A DNA stretch of 64,000 bases from Nonomuraea solani (lineage in GTDB: Bacteria > Actinomycetota > Actinomycetes > Streptosporangiales > Streptosporangiaceae): positions 186,001 to 250,000 of the forward strand of contig NZ_FNVT01000002.1 in the NCBI RefSeq assembly GCF_900108335.1, written 5' to 3'. Below the pieces are notes generated by a model, which was not told the DNA's origin, did no database searches, and worked only from the letters and a program-made list of their open reading frames with translations. How positions within the stretch are numbered: position 1 is the first letter of the stretch; each line of letters opens with the position of its first letter. Of this stretch, positions 26,500 to 36,163 are shown piece after piece. The position numbers and the translations under genes were made by a program.

Positions 26500-27690
26500 A
26501 TGAACGTGAACAAGGGGTTCGCGACGCTTGCGGCATTGTGCGCGAGTGTCTTTGTCGTGGGTACCTCGGAGTATCTGATCGCCGGGCTGCTACCCCAGGT
26601 CGGAGCCGATCTGGACGTCTCCGTGGGAACCGCGGGACAAGCGGTGACCGCGTACGCGCTCGGGGTGGTGGCCGGAGGGCCCGTCATGGCGCTGCTGACC
26701 GCGCGACTGCCGCGCAAGGGGCTCGCCATCGGCCTGATGCTACTGTTCGCGGCGGGTAGCGCGATCAGTGCCGTGGCGCCTTCGTTCGGCCTGCTCCTGG
26801 TGGGCCGCGTAGTGTCCTCGCTCAGCCACGCCGTCTTCCTGGCCCTGGCGCTGGTGACGGCCACCCGGGTGGTCCCGTCCGAGAAGACGGGCTCGGCCAT
26901 CGCCACTGTCGCGTCCGGCTTCACCGTGGCCACGCTCCTCGGGGTACCTCTGGGGGCGCTGCTCGGGCAGAGCGCTGGGTGGCGGGCTCCGTTCGCCGTG
27001 CTGACCGCTCTGTCTCTGGCGGGCGTCGTGCTCCTGGCCGCGGTGCTGCCCCGGCAGGAGGCGCCGACCACCCGACTGCGTGACGAGGTACGCGTGGTGA
27101 CGCGTCGGCCGGTCCTGCTCGCCATCGTCACCACCGCGGTGGGCTTCTCCGGGGTCGCCACGGTGTTCACCTACATCGCCCCGCTGCTGACCCGTGTATC
27201 CGGTTTCTCCACCGCGGCGGTCTCCGGTCTGCTGCTCGCCTACGGCGCGGGGAGTTTCCTCGGCAACCTCACCGCCGGAAGGCTGACCGACAGGTCGATG
27301 AGCGCAACCGTACGTGGGGTCTTCGGCGGGCTGACGGGGACGCTCTTGCTCATCCCGTTCGCCGCGGTGTGGCAGCCCACGGCCGTGGTCGTGGTCCTGG
27401 TGCTCGGCCTGCTCGCCACCGCGACCATCGCCCCGCTGCAGGGACTGATCCTGCACCACGCGGGCGCCGCTCCGACCCTGGCCGTGGCCGCCAACGTGGG
27501 TGCCTTCAACCTCGGCGCGGCAGCCGGCTCGGTCGTCGGCGGCGCCATCGTCGCCGCCGGCGCTCTGCGCTGGACCGGCCTGGCGGGCGCGGTGCTGAGC
27601 CTGATCGGCTTGGCCCTCACCTACCTCGTCCTGCCCCGGACACGGACGCCGGCGCGGGACGCCGAACCCGAAGTTTCCATCGCCGCCTGA
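26500..27690 (+). CDS. MFS drug exporter (Cmx/CmlA-like)
   Basis: About 396 aa with 12 predicted membrane helices, in the proton-driven drug-exporter group. It starts MNVNKGFATLAALCASVFVVG with the family's TSEYLIAGLLPQV in helix 1 and RLPRKGLAIG between helices 2 and 3. I chose the ATG at 26500 over the GTG at 26491. No ribosome site precedes it, but the predicted transcription start falls on this ATG, so the mRNA is probably leaderless. Regulated by the divergent MerR gene. Confidence 0.9.
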   Translation: MNVNKGFATLAALCASVFVVGTSEYLIAGLLPQVGADLDVSVGTAGQAVTAYALGVVAGGPVMALLTARLPRKGLAIGLMLLFAAGSAISAVAPSFGLLLVGRVVSSLSHAVFLALALVTATRVVPSEKTGSAIATVASGFTVATLLGVPLGALLGQSAGWRAPFAVLTALSLAGVVLLAAVLPRQEAPTTRLRDEVRVVTRRPVLLAIVTTAVGFSGVATVFTYIAPLLTRVSGFSTAAVSGLLLAYGAGSFLGNLTAGRLTDRSMSATVRGVFGGLTGTLLLIPFAAVWQPTAVVVVLVLGLLATATIAPLQGLILHHAGAAPTLAVAANVGAFNLGAAAGSVVGGAIVAAGALRWTGLAGAVLSLIGLALTYLVLPRTRTPARDAEPEVSIAA

Positions 27691-27742
27691 CCCCTTCACC
27701 CCGCAAGGGAGGTCGCCGTGCACGCGATCCAGATCGCTCCAG

Positions 27743-27768
27743 GAGCTCGGGAGGTCGGGCCCGAACTC
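27743..27768. terminator. Probable terminator between convergent genes
   Basis: Nine-base arms with one mismatch (27743-27751, 27760-27768) and an 8-nt loop, between the MFS stop (27690) and the lipase stop (27848). Confidence 0.45.
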
Positions 27769-27847
27769 TGCCGTCCAAGCCCCTCACCGCCCCCGCCAAG
27801 AACGGGAGCGCCGGCGCGGGCTCGGTGGCCGCTGAATACGCATGGGC

Positions 27848-29053
27848 TCACGGAATGAGGGTCACCTCGGGGTGGCGCGGGCTCGGGCGGTCGAAGAGGA
27901 GAGTGCCGCGCTTCTTCAGGTGCAGGTCGAAGAAGGCGGCGGAGTAGGCACGCTGGGCGGCGAGGGAGCGGCTCGGGTCTATCGTCCCGATGAGGCCGGA
28001 GGCGTCGACGTTCAGCTTCTCGGCGTACTGGGGCACCAGCGCCTGGGCGTCGCTGAAGGAGATGTGCTCGGCTCCGGTGAAACGCAGTTCGCGCTTCCAG
28101 CCCGTCGACCTGTCCCACAGGGACTGCCAGGTGGGATCGCTCGCCCGGGTGTGCGACTCGGCCGCCATCTGCAGGAACGGCTTGGCCAGGCCGGTTTGCG
28201 CCACCGGGCCGCGGTGCCCGCCGTCCAGGTTGACTCCCGCGTCGACGCGGCGGTCGTCATGGGCGAGTTGCAGCGCCGACGAGCCGCCCATGGAATGGCC
28301 CAGCGCTCCGATGCGGGACAGGTTCAGCCCGCCGCGCAGCCCCGCCGGGAGCCTGCGCCGGTCGGCGTCGGGGTTGTGTCCCAGGTTCAGGCGGGCGAGC
28401 TGGTCAAGGACGAAGGTCATGTCATCGACGCGTACGTCCACCGCCTTGCTCATGTCCTCTGCCGTCCACTCCGCCGTGAAATCGGTACGTTCGAGCCGTC
28501 CGCCGGGGAACTCGACCTGCGCCGTCTCGTAGGTGTGATCGACGCTGACGACGACGTACCCGCGGCTGGCCAGGTCTTCCACGACGGTGGTGCCGAAGGT
28601 GCGCGGCACCCGGAACCCGGGCGAGTACAACACGACCGGCAGCCTCCCGCCGGTTCTGTCCATCGGCGCCCCCTCCTGGGAGTGCGTCGTGGCCCCGGCC
28701 CAGTCCACCTCCCCGGGCGCCAGGGTCCGGCCGAAGTCGGCCGCCGCCAGCGGCGACATGTACGGCGCGGTGGGGAGCCCCGCCTTCCGCCGCGCCGGAT
28801 ACCACACGCTCACCATGAGCTCCCGATACGCCCGCCCCGCCACCCACGGATCGGGGCGCGACCGGTCCACCAGATGCAGCGCCACGGTGCCGACCGGATA
28901 CTTCCCGGCGGGCGGCGGCAAGGTCACCCGGATCCCGGCCCCGCCGATGGCGGGCTCCGCCGCCGCCTCTGTGGCCATCGGCCCGGCGGCCAGCGCCAGG
29001 CACAGGGCGGCGATCGTCCCCGTCCGGCCGGGTCGTGTGACAGTCGTCCCCAT
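27848..29053 (-). CDS. Secreted PAF-acetylhydrolase-like lipase/esterase
   Basis: 401 aa with a signal peptide ending near ATEAAAEP. It is an alpha/beta hydrolase of the platelet-activating-factor acetylhydrolase II type: VWYPARR and LPVVLYSPGF (oxyanion region), the nucleophile elbow GHSMGGSSAL (Ser near residue 260), an Asp in GVNLDGGH and a His in EHISFSDAQ. It likely hydrolyses short-chain esters of lipids or polyesters outside the cell. It converges on the MFS gene, with a weak hairpin between. Confidence 0.86.
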   Translation of the reverse strand: MGTTVTRPGRTGTIAALCLALAAGPMATEAAAEPAIGGAGIRVTLPPPAGKYPVGTVALHLVDRSRPDPWVAGRAYRELMVSVWYPARRKAGLPTAPYMSPLAAADFGRTLAPGEVDWAGATTHSQEGAPMDRTGGRLPVVLYSPGFRVPRTFGTTVVEDLASRGYVVVSVDHTYETAQVEFPGGRLERTDFTAEWTAEDMSKAVDVRVDDMTFVLDQLARLNLGHNPDADRRRLPAGLRGGLNLSRIGALGHSMGGSSALQLAHDDRRVDAGVNLDGGHRGPVAQTGLAKPFLQMAAESHTRASDPTWQSLWDRSTGWKRELRFTGAEHISFSDAQALVPQYAEKLNVDASGLIGTIDPSRSLAAQRAYSAAFFDLHLKKRGTLLFDRPSPRHPEVTLIP

Positions 29054-29516
29054 CGCGCTTTCTCCTCACGGGCGGATGAATCTTCCTGTGAAGGAGCCTT
29101 GCAGCGCTCTTCCTCACGGTGATCCTGCGGTGGAACGAACTCCGCGTGCCACCCGGGTATGACCGAAGTGATCAATCCGGCCATCGGGTCATACTCACGT
29201 CGCACTCCGGGCGGGGTCCCGTTGCCGTCATCTTGACCGCGATCGGGTCACGCGTGGCGCCCGGGCGGCGGCGTCCATCCGGGGACATTCCCCAGCCACG
29301 CACCGAGACCCGGCGAGGGGCCGAGTTGACTGACGTTTTCGGGCTCTGGCTCACTCTCGACGATCAATTACTTGGAGTGATGCCAGTGGCGCGGACGGAT
29401 CGCGACGCCGCGGCCGCTGCTGCGGACCGCCTGGGGCCCGGCCAGTGCCGCCTCAATCGCGATCTTGTAACGCGCCACACCACACGTGGCCCTGGTCCGC
29501 GCCGATGTCGCGGTGA
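29054..29516. other. Gene-free stretch
   Basis: About 460 bases. It holds the promoter of the lipase gene and a part (29370-29515) with odd codon bias that may be old transposon debris, but I cannot assign a family. No strong hairpin. Confidence 0.4.
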
Positions 29517-29900
29517 TCAGCCGTTGAAGGGAATGTACGGGGTACAAACGAAACGCGCCCCGCCGACCGGAGACCCTGCGCAGGCCGAGTACCTCTCCGG
29601 ATGAATCTTGAACGCTTGGGTGTCGAGATTCACATTCGACTGCCCGCCGGCTACCACGCTCCTTCTGTCTTTGGTGATGCCGGCATAGGCGTCGATCCTG
29701 ACCATCTCCCCCGACCTCAGGCCCAGCCCTTGCGCATGGACCGCCCGGGTCTGGGTGTTCAGCCACAGCTTGGCCGTGACACCGCCCTTGCTGGACTGTG
29801 CCAGCAGGTGGTAGGCCCCCGCGCCGGCGCCGGGCGCCGCGACCACGGTAAGGATCGCCGCTGTCGCGACCGTCGTCAGTGCTGCCGTCAGGGATTTCAC
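29517..29900 (-). CDS. Small secreted protein downstream of the RHS gene
   Basis: 127 aa from a GTG with AGAGGGA upstream. Signal peptide VKSLTAALTTVATAAILTVV, cleaved near AGAGA. The mature domain is beta-rich (GGVTAKLWLNTQTRAVHAQG), with two cysteines (YSACAGS, RFVCTPY) that may pair. It lies 165 nt downstream of the RHS gene in the same direction. An immunity role is conceivable but its export argues against a cytoplasmic immunity protein. No family recognised. Confidence 0.72.
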   Translation of the reverse strand: MKSLTAALTTVATAAILTVVAAPGAGAGAYHLLAQSSKGGVTAKLWLNTQTRAVHAQGLGLRSGEMVRIDAYAGITKDRRSVVAGGQSNVNLDTQAFKIHPERYSACAGSPVGGARFVCTPYIPFNG

Positions 29901-30065
29901 GAGATTCCCTCTTTCTTTTCGGGATTTCGGCACGAGGTTACCCGAAAATCGGCTCCTTGATTGTGCTCATCGCACCGCGGCCGACGACCTCCGAAAAGAT
30001 TTGATGTGCCGATCAGCAAATAAATCATATTTCTCGACATATCACCGACAACTACGCCGAAGTGC

Positions 30066-33000
30066 TCAGCAATCGGTGTCTTCGCACCCCCGCGGGATCT
30101 GGCGGAGCGGTTGCCGCTCCAGCCGGCTCCACTCTGGCTCCGTACCGAACAGCCAGTCCGTCGGGACCCATGACAGCGCCAGGTCCAGCCCCGCAACGGC
30201 CACTGAGCCTGTCTTGCTTTCGAAAGGGGCGCTGGAGAAGAACTTGCCCAAGGCGAACGTTCCCAGGCTCAGCGCTCCCAGCACGCAGGCGTCGCTTCCA
30301 CCGAAAATACATTGAACGACATTGTCCGCGAGACCGACCAGAAAGAGCCCGGTGTTTATCAAATGACAGACCCGACCGGCGTTGCACAGCAGGGCCGCGA
30401 CGAACCCGAGCGTGCCGAGAATCTTGCCTCGATTTTCGAAGAGCCAGGCCAGCCCGCTGCCGATCCTCTCCAGTCCTTCCGTGATCCAGTCCTTCATCCC
30501 CCTCAGCACGTGCGGCGCGACACGCAGCGCCAGCTCCAGCCAGTCATCCGTCGAAGGCCAATTCCTGCCTGCATCGGGGCCGGCGCCCCGCGGATCCTTC
30601 AGTTGGCGCTTGATGCGATCCCCGACCTTGGCGAATGTCTTGTCCAGCTTGTCGCGCCACTTGACCTTGTCCCGCATTCGATCGACCGACCGGCTCTTGG
30701 TGGCCTTCTGCTGTTGCCTGGCGTTCCTGGCCTTGGCCGCGTTCTTGAGGCGATCCTTCAGCGAGTCGAAATAGCGGAGCCCGTCAGGGTCGGTCATCGT
30801 GGCCGGGTTGTTGTTGGCGTAGGCGTAGGCGTTCATCTGCTGCGGATCGGACGGGTCGATGACCGGGTCCACGGAGATGAACCTGCCGATCGCGGGGTCG
30901 TATTCGCGGGCGCCCAGGCGGGTGAGCCCGGTGCCGGGGTTGGTCGTTCCGCCGACGAAGCCCCTGTTGCCGGCGGGCCACTCCGCCCCCACGCCGCGGA
31001 GGTTGCCGAACAGGTCCATGCGGCGGGTGGTGGTCGTGGCCAGGTTGATGGCGTTGACGGCCAGATGGGAGGTGCCGTGGTGGTCGGCTATCGTCCAGGT
31101 GAAGCCGGCGCTGGTGCGGGTGCCCAGGCCGTCGTAGTAGCGGGTCCCGGTTGCCGAGCCGGTGCCGGTGTTGAGCCGGATTTCGCCGTCTCCGACGAAG
31201 AGGGTCACCGCGCCGGGGTCGCGGCGGATCAGTTGCCCACCTTCGCCGTCGTACACGTAGGACGTGGTCGTGCCCCCGGAGGCGATCGACGTCAGGAGCC
31301 CTTCGTCGTCCCACACCAGGCTCTGTGCTCCGGACGGGCCCGGCCGGGTGAGGGTGTTGCCGGCCGCGTCGTAGGAGTAGGCGGCGGTCGTCGAACCGGT
31401 GATCGCGGCGGTCGTGGCGTGCGGCCTGGCTACGCCGTCGCCGGGGTCGGGGTAGGCGTAGGTGGTGGTGAGGTCGGCGGCGCCGCCTGCTCCCTTGACG
31501 GTCTTGGTGCGGCGGTTGCCGGTCGCGTCGTAGGTGTAGGCGTGCCAGTAGGGAGCCGCGCCGCCGATGACCGAGGCGGATGGGGTGGCGGCGCAGGTGT
31601 CGGTGCCCTGGGTCCAGGCGGTGGTGATGCGGCGCAGGTGGTCGGTGGCGAAGCATTGGGTGTCTTTCGCCGCGCCGGCGGTGCGGTCGGTGACACGGGT
31701 GAGGTTGCCGGCCGGGTCGTAGTCGTAGGTGAGGTCGTTCACCATGACGCCGTTGACCTGTTCGCGCTCGGTGAGCTGTTCGGTGACCCGCCGCGTACCC
31801 TCCTCGTAGTACGTGGTGCGCCACAGCCGTTTGTCGCCGCCGCCGAGCTCGACCTGAGCCGTTTCGCCCAGCGCGTTGTACTCGGTATCGGTGACGTAGG
31901 TCAGGTTGCCGGTGACCTTGTCCGGCCGGCCGAGGTCGTCGTACTCGTAGACGATCGTCTCCTGGCCGAGGTCGCCCAGGGCCGGCAGGGTCTTGGCGGC
32001 CGGGCTGCCGTCGGCGGCGTAGGTCATGGTGGTGGTGTAGGTGCCGGCGAGCCGGTTCTCCACCGCCGGGATGGTCACCGACGTTCCCCGCGGGCGCCCC
32101 GCCTCGTCGTAGCCGGTGATCTGCTTGGTGTAGGCGTGCCCGCCGACGTAGCGGGTGGAGGAGGTCAGGGCGCCCTTGGCCAGTGAGTCGTAGACGGTCT
32201 TCGTCAGTGGCCGGCCGGGGGCCGTGGCCAGGTGGGTCTGCGTGACCCGGCCGAGGGCGTCATAGACCGATTCCACCGTCTTGTCGCGTGCGTCGGTGAC
32301 GCTCAGCAGTTGGCCGGCGTCGTCGTACGTCATGGTCGAGACGCCCTTGTCGGGATCCTGGGATTTGATCTTGCGGCCGAGGACGTCGTAGGTGTACCGC
32401 CAGACGTTGCCCGCGGCGTCGGTGACCATGCGCAGGTCGCCGCGCTTGGTGTAGGCGTACCGGGTGATGTCGCTGGGGCTGGGGAGCGTGCGGTTGTGAT
32501 ATTGGACCAGGGCGGCCATCCGGCCGCGGGCGTCGATCCACTTGGTGGTCGCGGTGTCGCCCTGCGGGGGGATCGTGGTGACCGAGTCGACGTTGGGGAT
32601 CGTCGTGGTGCGCCACTTCTCGACGTTGAGCTTGAGGAAGATCTCCGCGGTCTTGCGTTCCGCGCCGTCGTAGACGGTGACGACCGCGGCCGGCACTTTG
32701 CCGGCGTCCGGCTGGAACAAGGTCGTCCCTGGGCCGGTGGTGTCCTCGTGGTAGGCCGCCCGCGTCACACTGACCAGACCGCGCGAGTCGTACAGGGTGT
32801 CGGTCAGGATGCGGCCTTCGCTCGGGCTGGGCGCCTGCGTCTGCCGTGGCCGGGAGAATCCGTCGAACAACTCGTAGCCGGCGACCGAGTTGCCGTTGGC
32901 GCGCAGCGTGGTGGTACGTATCCAGTTCGGGCGGTTCCGGGAGATGCCGTAGTCGTAGCGCAGGTGCGGGCTGTCGCCGGCGGCCTCGGTGCGGCCCGGC

Positions 33001-36000
33001 TTGTAGACCTCGGTCAGACGCCCCAGAGCGTCGTAGGTCAGGGACGTGATCAGCTCGTTGGCGTCCTCCACCTGGACCGCCGTCCCCCAGGCGGGGTCCA
33101 GCGTGGTGGTCACCGTGTGCCGCAGCGGGTTGGCCACCGCGGTGGTGACGGTCAGACCGTTGACCTCGGTGTAGGAGGTGGTGGTAGGCCGGTTGAGCGC
33201 GTCGCGTGACTCCATCACCCGGCCGTGGGAATCGAAGGTGGAGGTGTGGCCGACCAGGTAGACGGCGGTGGCGCCGGTATAGGACTCGGCGTTCTCCGTC
33301 GTGGTGACGTCGCCGCGGAGCGGCGCTCTGCCGTGCGCCTGCCCGTCGTAGGACATCCTGGTGCCGGAGATGGCGTCATCCGGGTACGAAGGAGCGTTTC
33401 CGCAGGCGACGCCAACGGTGGTCTTCTCGCTCGGAAACTCGACCAGCATCGCCTCGACATTGTGCGCGTACGTGATGGTGGTGCACTGGTCATCACTGGG
33501 CCCGCTGGTGTTGCCGAGGTCGTTGACCTGCGTGGGATTGCCGTACTCGTCGTAGGCCGTCTCCACCCGGGTGACGCGGTAGGTGCCCTCGTTCCGGCGC
33601 TCCCGGGTCTGGCTCGCCTTGATCTCGACCTGGTACGCCGTGTCCCTGCCCTGCGTCGCGGTGAGCCTGGTCCAGGGGTCATGAATCCGGCCGACGTGTT
33701 CGGCGGCGCTGGTGTAACTGATCTCCTCGCGCAGGAAACCGGCCAACGGCGGGATGTCGAACATCTTCACACCGGCGGAGTCGATGATTTCCGCCGGCTT
33801 GGTGCCGCCGGCGGGGCTGAGCCGGTCGCCGTGCATGCCGCGGAAATACAGGTACTGGGTTTTGCTCTCGGGTTTGTTCTCGTCGTTGGCCGGATCGCCT
33901 TTCCTGACGGTCACCTTCTCGAATCCGCGCCACTCCGCCCAGGTCCGGTACTTGGGGTCGATCAGGGGGTCGTCGATGTAGGCCCAGGCTCCGCCCTTGA
34001 TGTCGTAGTCGTAGTTGGTCACCATGTCCTTGGCGTCGGTGGCCAGGTCGTCTTCGACCACCTGCTCGACGACGTACTTGTGGAACCAGTCGTCGGCCGG
34101 TTCGGTCGCCGGCGGCATCGTCCACCGCACGGGGAAGCAGCGTTTGGTGTTGGACTCGGGCTTGGCCGGTACGGCTCCGGGGGCGCAGTCGGGAGTCTTG
34201 TAGTGGACGTTGATCTCCCCACCGGACTCGGAGGTGATGGTGGTGACGCGCGGCTTGTTCAGCTTGGGCAGGCCGTCGGTGGCGGAGTTGACCCGGTTGG
34301 CCATCATCGTGCCGTCGAACGTCACGGGCGGCAGTTTGATCGCGGTGCTGCCGGCGAGGCCGGTGCGGGTGATGCTGTTGAGCCATAACGACGGGGTGGT
34401 GTGATCTCCGGTCGTCGGGTAGGTGTGCGCGAACTCCCACTGATCGACGCCGCGATAGTTCCCGCCGCCGGTGGAGACCTGCGTGGTGATCTTCGCCAGC
34501 CGTTTGGTGGACCAGAACGACGGTGAATACCGGGTTCCGCAGGGGGCCGTCGAACAGTCGGCGTCCCACGGGACGTCGGGCCAGGTGGTGGTGTTGTGAG
34601 CGGCACAGTTCTGGCCGGGCGCGCAGCGGTCGGCGGTGTCGAGGACCACCCGGGCGGGCGCGGGCCCGGAGTATTCGGCGCCGCTGCGGGTGCCGTAGTC
34701 GATCCGCGCCAGGGTGCCCCCTCGGGTGTAGGTCCCCGTGGCCGCCGCCAGGTTTTGCGCGTACCTGTTGGTCTCGGGCTGGTAGAAGTAGCTCATCGAG
34801 TTGCCGTGGGCGTCGACCACGTGGTCCAGGTTCCAGCGATAGGCCTGCGTGCACGCCGAGGCGGCGTAGGTGCTCTGGAAGCACGGTTCGCCGGCGTCAT
34901 TGCCGTAGACCGGTACCGTCCACGTCGATTGCGTGGTCTCCCGGCCGGCCGTCCAGCCGGGCAGCCGATTCAGCCCGAAGAAATACTGAGTGCCATCAGT
35001 GGTGGTGACCTTCCAATACTCTCCGTTGTCGTCGCCGTTGACGTCCTGGCCGTCGCGGAACAGGTGCTCGATGCGCGTGCCGTCGTCGCGCTCGGGCCGC
35101 CAGACATTGTTCTGGAAGACCATCCGCCCGGACTGCTCGTCGAACGACAGCGAGGCGTTCTCGGTCTCCCAGCACAGGTCTCCGGTCTTGGTCTGGCCGT
35201 TGTTCCCGCCGAGGTCATCGGCGCAGCCCTTGTAGGAGCGTTCGATGAATCCGGGCGACAGGTTCCAGCCCTCCCCCGCCCAGGACGACTGGTTGTTGGT
35301 CGACACGGTACGGCCGTCCACCGCGGCCGAGGAGTAGGACAGCGCCAGTTCCGGAGCCAGATCCCCGGGCACCGGCGGTGTGTCCATGGGATAGGCCCAG
35401 GTGAATCCGCCGCCCTGGGTGGAGACCTGCCACCTGCCGGAGGGCGCCAGCGAGGTCGCCTGGTAATCGCCGTTGGGCCCCGCACTGGCGGCGGCAAGGG
35501 CGAAGGTGCTGCCGGTGTCACCGATCGAGACGGTCGCCGACACCGTGCCCTTCACCGGATCGTTGCGCGTCCCCGTGACAGGTGCGTCGCCGCTGCCGTG
35601 TGGCATGAGCCGAAGCCGGGAGGCCCAGTCGCCGCCGTAGGCATCCCGGAAGGCGGAGTAGTCCACCGTCACTGCCACCGGACCGCGCTCGCTCTTGCCG
35701 TCCGTACGCCGTAGCGACAGCAGCAGCCCGTCCACGCCCGCCTGTGCGGCCGCCGTACGATCGAGGACTTCGATCTTGACCCGTTCCGGTCCTGACCGTC
35801 CCGTGGCCGCTATCGACACGGGCAGCGACCCGGCCCGTATCCCGGCCACTCCCTTCGCGCCGTTCCCCAGGGCGGCGGGCAAGGCCACGTCCGCGGCACC
35901 GGCCGAGGGCCAGTCCGCCCTCGCCGCGCTCTGCCTGGCGGGCGGGGCCTCGGGATCGGGCCGGGCCTCGGCCGGCACGAACTCCTTGCCCGGCACCGGC

Positions 36001-36143
36001 TCGACCTCTTGCGGCTTGCTGGGCCGGACCGGTGCCTGGGCGGTGGTGGCGGCCAGGATCATCGACGGTGTCGCTCCGGCGGGGGTGCTCGCCAGCAGCA
36101 TGATGAACAAGCAGCTGAGGACCGTGATCGGCCATAAGCGCAT
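30066..36143 (-). CDS. Exported RHS-repeat protein with unassigned C-terminal tail
   Basis: About 2025 aa. I chose the ATG of MRLWPITVLSC, 9 nt after AGGAAGGA; an upstream GTG overlaps the stop of the preceding gene. A signal peptide ends near PAGATPS. Residues about 230-900 are a TcC/SpvB-like N-terminal part (ALSYSSAAVDGRTVSTNNQ). RHS/YD repeats follow (RYDYDVLGR-like units such as VWRYTYDVLGRKIKSQD). The RHS core-boundary motif is YDPAIGRFISVDPV, then DPDGL. The final 236 residues (30066-30776) differ: a basic helical part, then two or three hydrophobic helices (LGTLGFVAALLC, LGALSLGTFALG) and a Cys-containing end. By analogy with polymorphic toxins the tail would be the effector, perhaps membrane-active; no known toxin motif is visible. 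Confidence 0.9.
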   Translation of the reverse strand: MRLWPITVLSCLFIMLLASTPAGATPSMILAATTAQAPVRPSKPQEVEPVPGKEFVPAEARPDPEAPPARQSAARADWPSAGAADVALPAALGNGAKGVAGIRAGSLPVSIAATGRSGPERVKIEVLDRTAAAQAGVDGLLLSLRRTDGKSERGPVAVTVDYSAFRDAYGGDWASRLRLMPHGSGDAPVTGTRNDPVKGTVSATVSIGDTGSTFALAAASAGPNGDYQATSLAPSGRWQVSTQGGGFTWAYPMDTPPVPGDLAPELALSYSSAAVDGRTVSTNNQSSWAGEGWNLSPGFIERSYKGCADDLGGNNGQTKTGDLCWETENASLSFDEQSGRMVFQNNVWRPERDDGTRIEHLFRDGQDVNGDDNGEYWKVTTTDGTQYFFGLNRLPGWTAGRETTQSTWTVPVYGNDAGEPCFQSTYAASACTQAYRWNLDHVVDAHGNSMSYFYQPETNRYAQNLAAATGTYTRGGTLARIDYGTRSGAEYSGPAPARVVLDTADRCAPGQNCAAHNTTTWPDVPWDADCSTAPCGTRYSPSFWSTKRLAKITTQVSTGGGNYRGVDQWEFAHTYPTTGDHTTPSLWLNSITRTGLAGSTAIKLPPVTFDGTMMANRVNSATDGLPKLNKPRVTTITSESGGEINVHYKTPDCAPGAVPAKPESNTKRCFPVRWTMPPATEPADDWFHKYVVEQVVEDDLATDAKDMVTNYDYDIKGGAWAYIDDPLIDPKYRTWAEWRGFEKVTVRKGDPANDENKPESKTQYLYFRGMHGDRLSPAGGTKPAEIIDSAGVKMFDIPPLAGFLREEISYTSAAEHVGRIHDPWTRLTATQGRDTAYQVEIKASQTRERRNEGTYRVTRVETAYDEYGNPTQVNDLGNTSGPSDDQCTTITYAHNVEAMLVEFPSEKTTVGVACGNAPSYPDDAISGTRMSYDGQAHGRAPLRGDVTTTENAESYTGATAVYLVGHTSTFDSHGRVMESRDALNRPTTTSYTEVNGLTVTTAVANPLRHTVTTTLDPAWGTAVQVEDANELITSLTYDALGRLTEVYKPGRTEAAGDSPHLRYDYGISRNRPNWIRTTTLRANGNSVAGYELFDGFSRPRQTQAPSPSEGRILTDTLYDSRGLVSVTRAAYHEDTTGPGTTLFQPDAGKVPAAVVTVYDGAERKTAEIFLKLNVEKWRTTTIPNVDSVTTIPPQGDTATTKWIDARGRMAALVQYHNRTLPSPSDITRYAYTKRGDLRMVTDAAGNVWRYTYDVLGRKIKSQDPDKGVSTMTYDDAGQLLSVTDARDKTVESVYDALGRVTQTHLATAPGRPLTKTVYDSLAKGALTSSTRYVGGHAYTKQITGYDEAGRPRGTSVTIPAVENRLAGTYTTTMTYAADGSPAAKTLPALGDLGQETIVYEYDDLGRPDKVTGNLTYVTDTEYNALGETAQVELGGGDKRLWRTTYYEEGTRRVTEQLTEREQVNGVMVNDLTYDYDPAGNLTRVTDRTAGAAKDTQCFATDHLRRITTAWTQGTDTCAATPSASVIGGAAPYWHAYTYDATGNRRTKTVKGAGGAADLTTTYAYPDPGDGVARPHATTAAITGSTTAAYSYDAAGNTLTRPGPSGAQSLVWDDEGLLTSIASGGTTTSYVYDGEGGQLIRRDPGAVTLFVGDGEIRLNTGTGSATGTRYYDGLGTRTSAGFTWTIADHHGTSHLAVNAINLATTTTRRMDLFGNLRGVGAEWPAGNRGFVGGTTNPGTGLTRLGAREYDPAIGRFISVDPVIDPSDPQQMNAYAYANNNPATMTDPDGLRYFDSLKDRLKNAAKARNARQQQKATKSRSVDRMRDKVKWRDKLDKTFAKVGDRIKRQLKDPRGAGPDAGRNWPSTDDWLELALRVAPHVLRGMKDWITEGLERIGSGLAWLFENRGKILGTLGFVAALLCNAGRVCHLINTGLFLVGLADNVVQCIFGGSDACVLGALSLGTFALGKFFSSAPFESKTGSVAVAGLDLALSWVPTDWLFGTEPEWSRLERQPLRQIPRGCEDTDC

Positions 36144-36163
36144 GGTGCTCATTCCTTCCTGGC

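Noticed and set aside
29368..29515. Possible transposase tail in the gap after the small secreted protein
   Set aside because: No family motif could be matched with confidence.
30312..32186. Long plus-strand frame opposite the RHS gene
   Set aside because: Low-complexity Gly/Val/Arg translation caused by GC3 bias on the other strand; no start context or domain.
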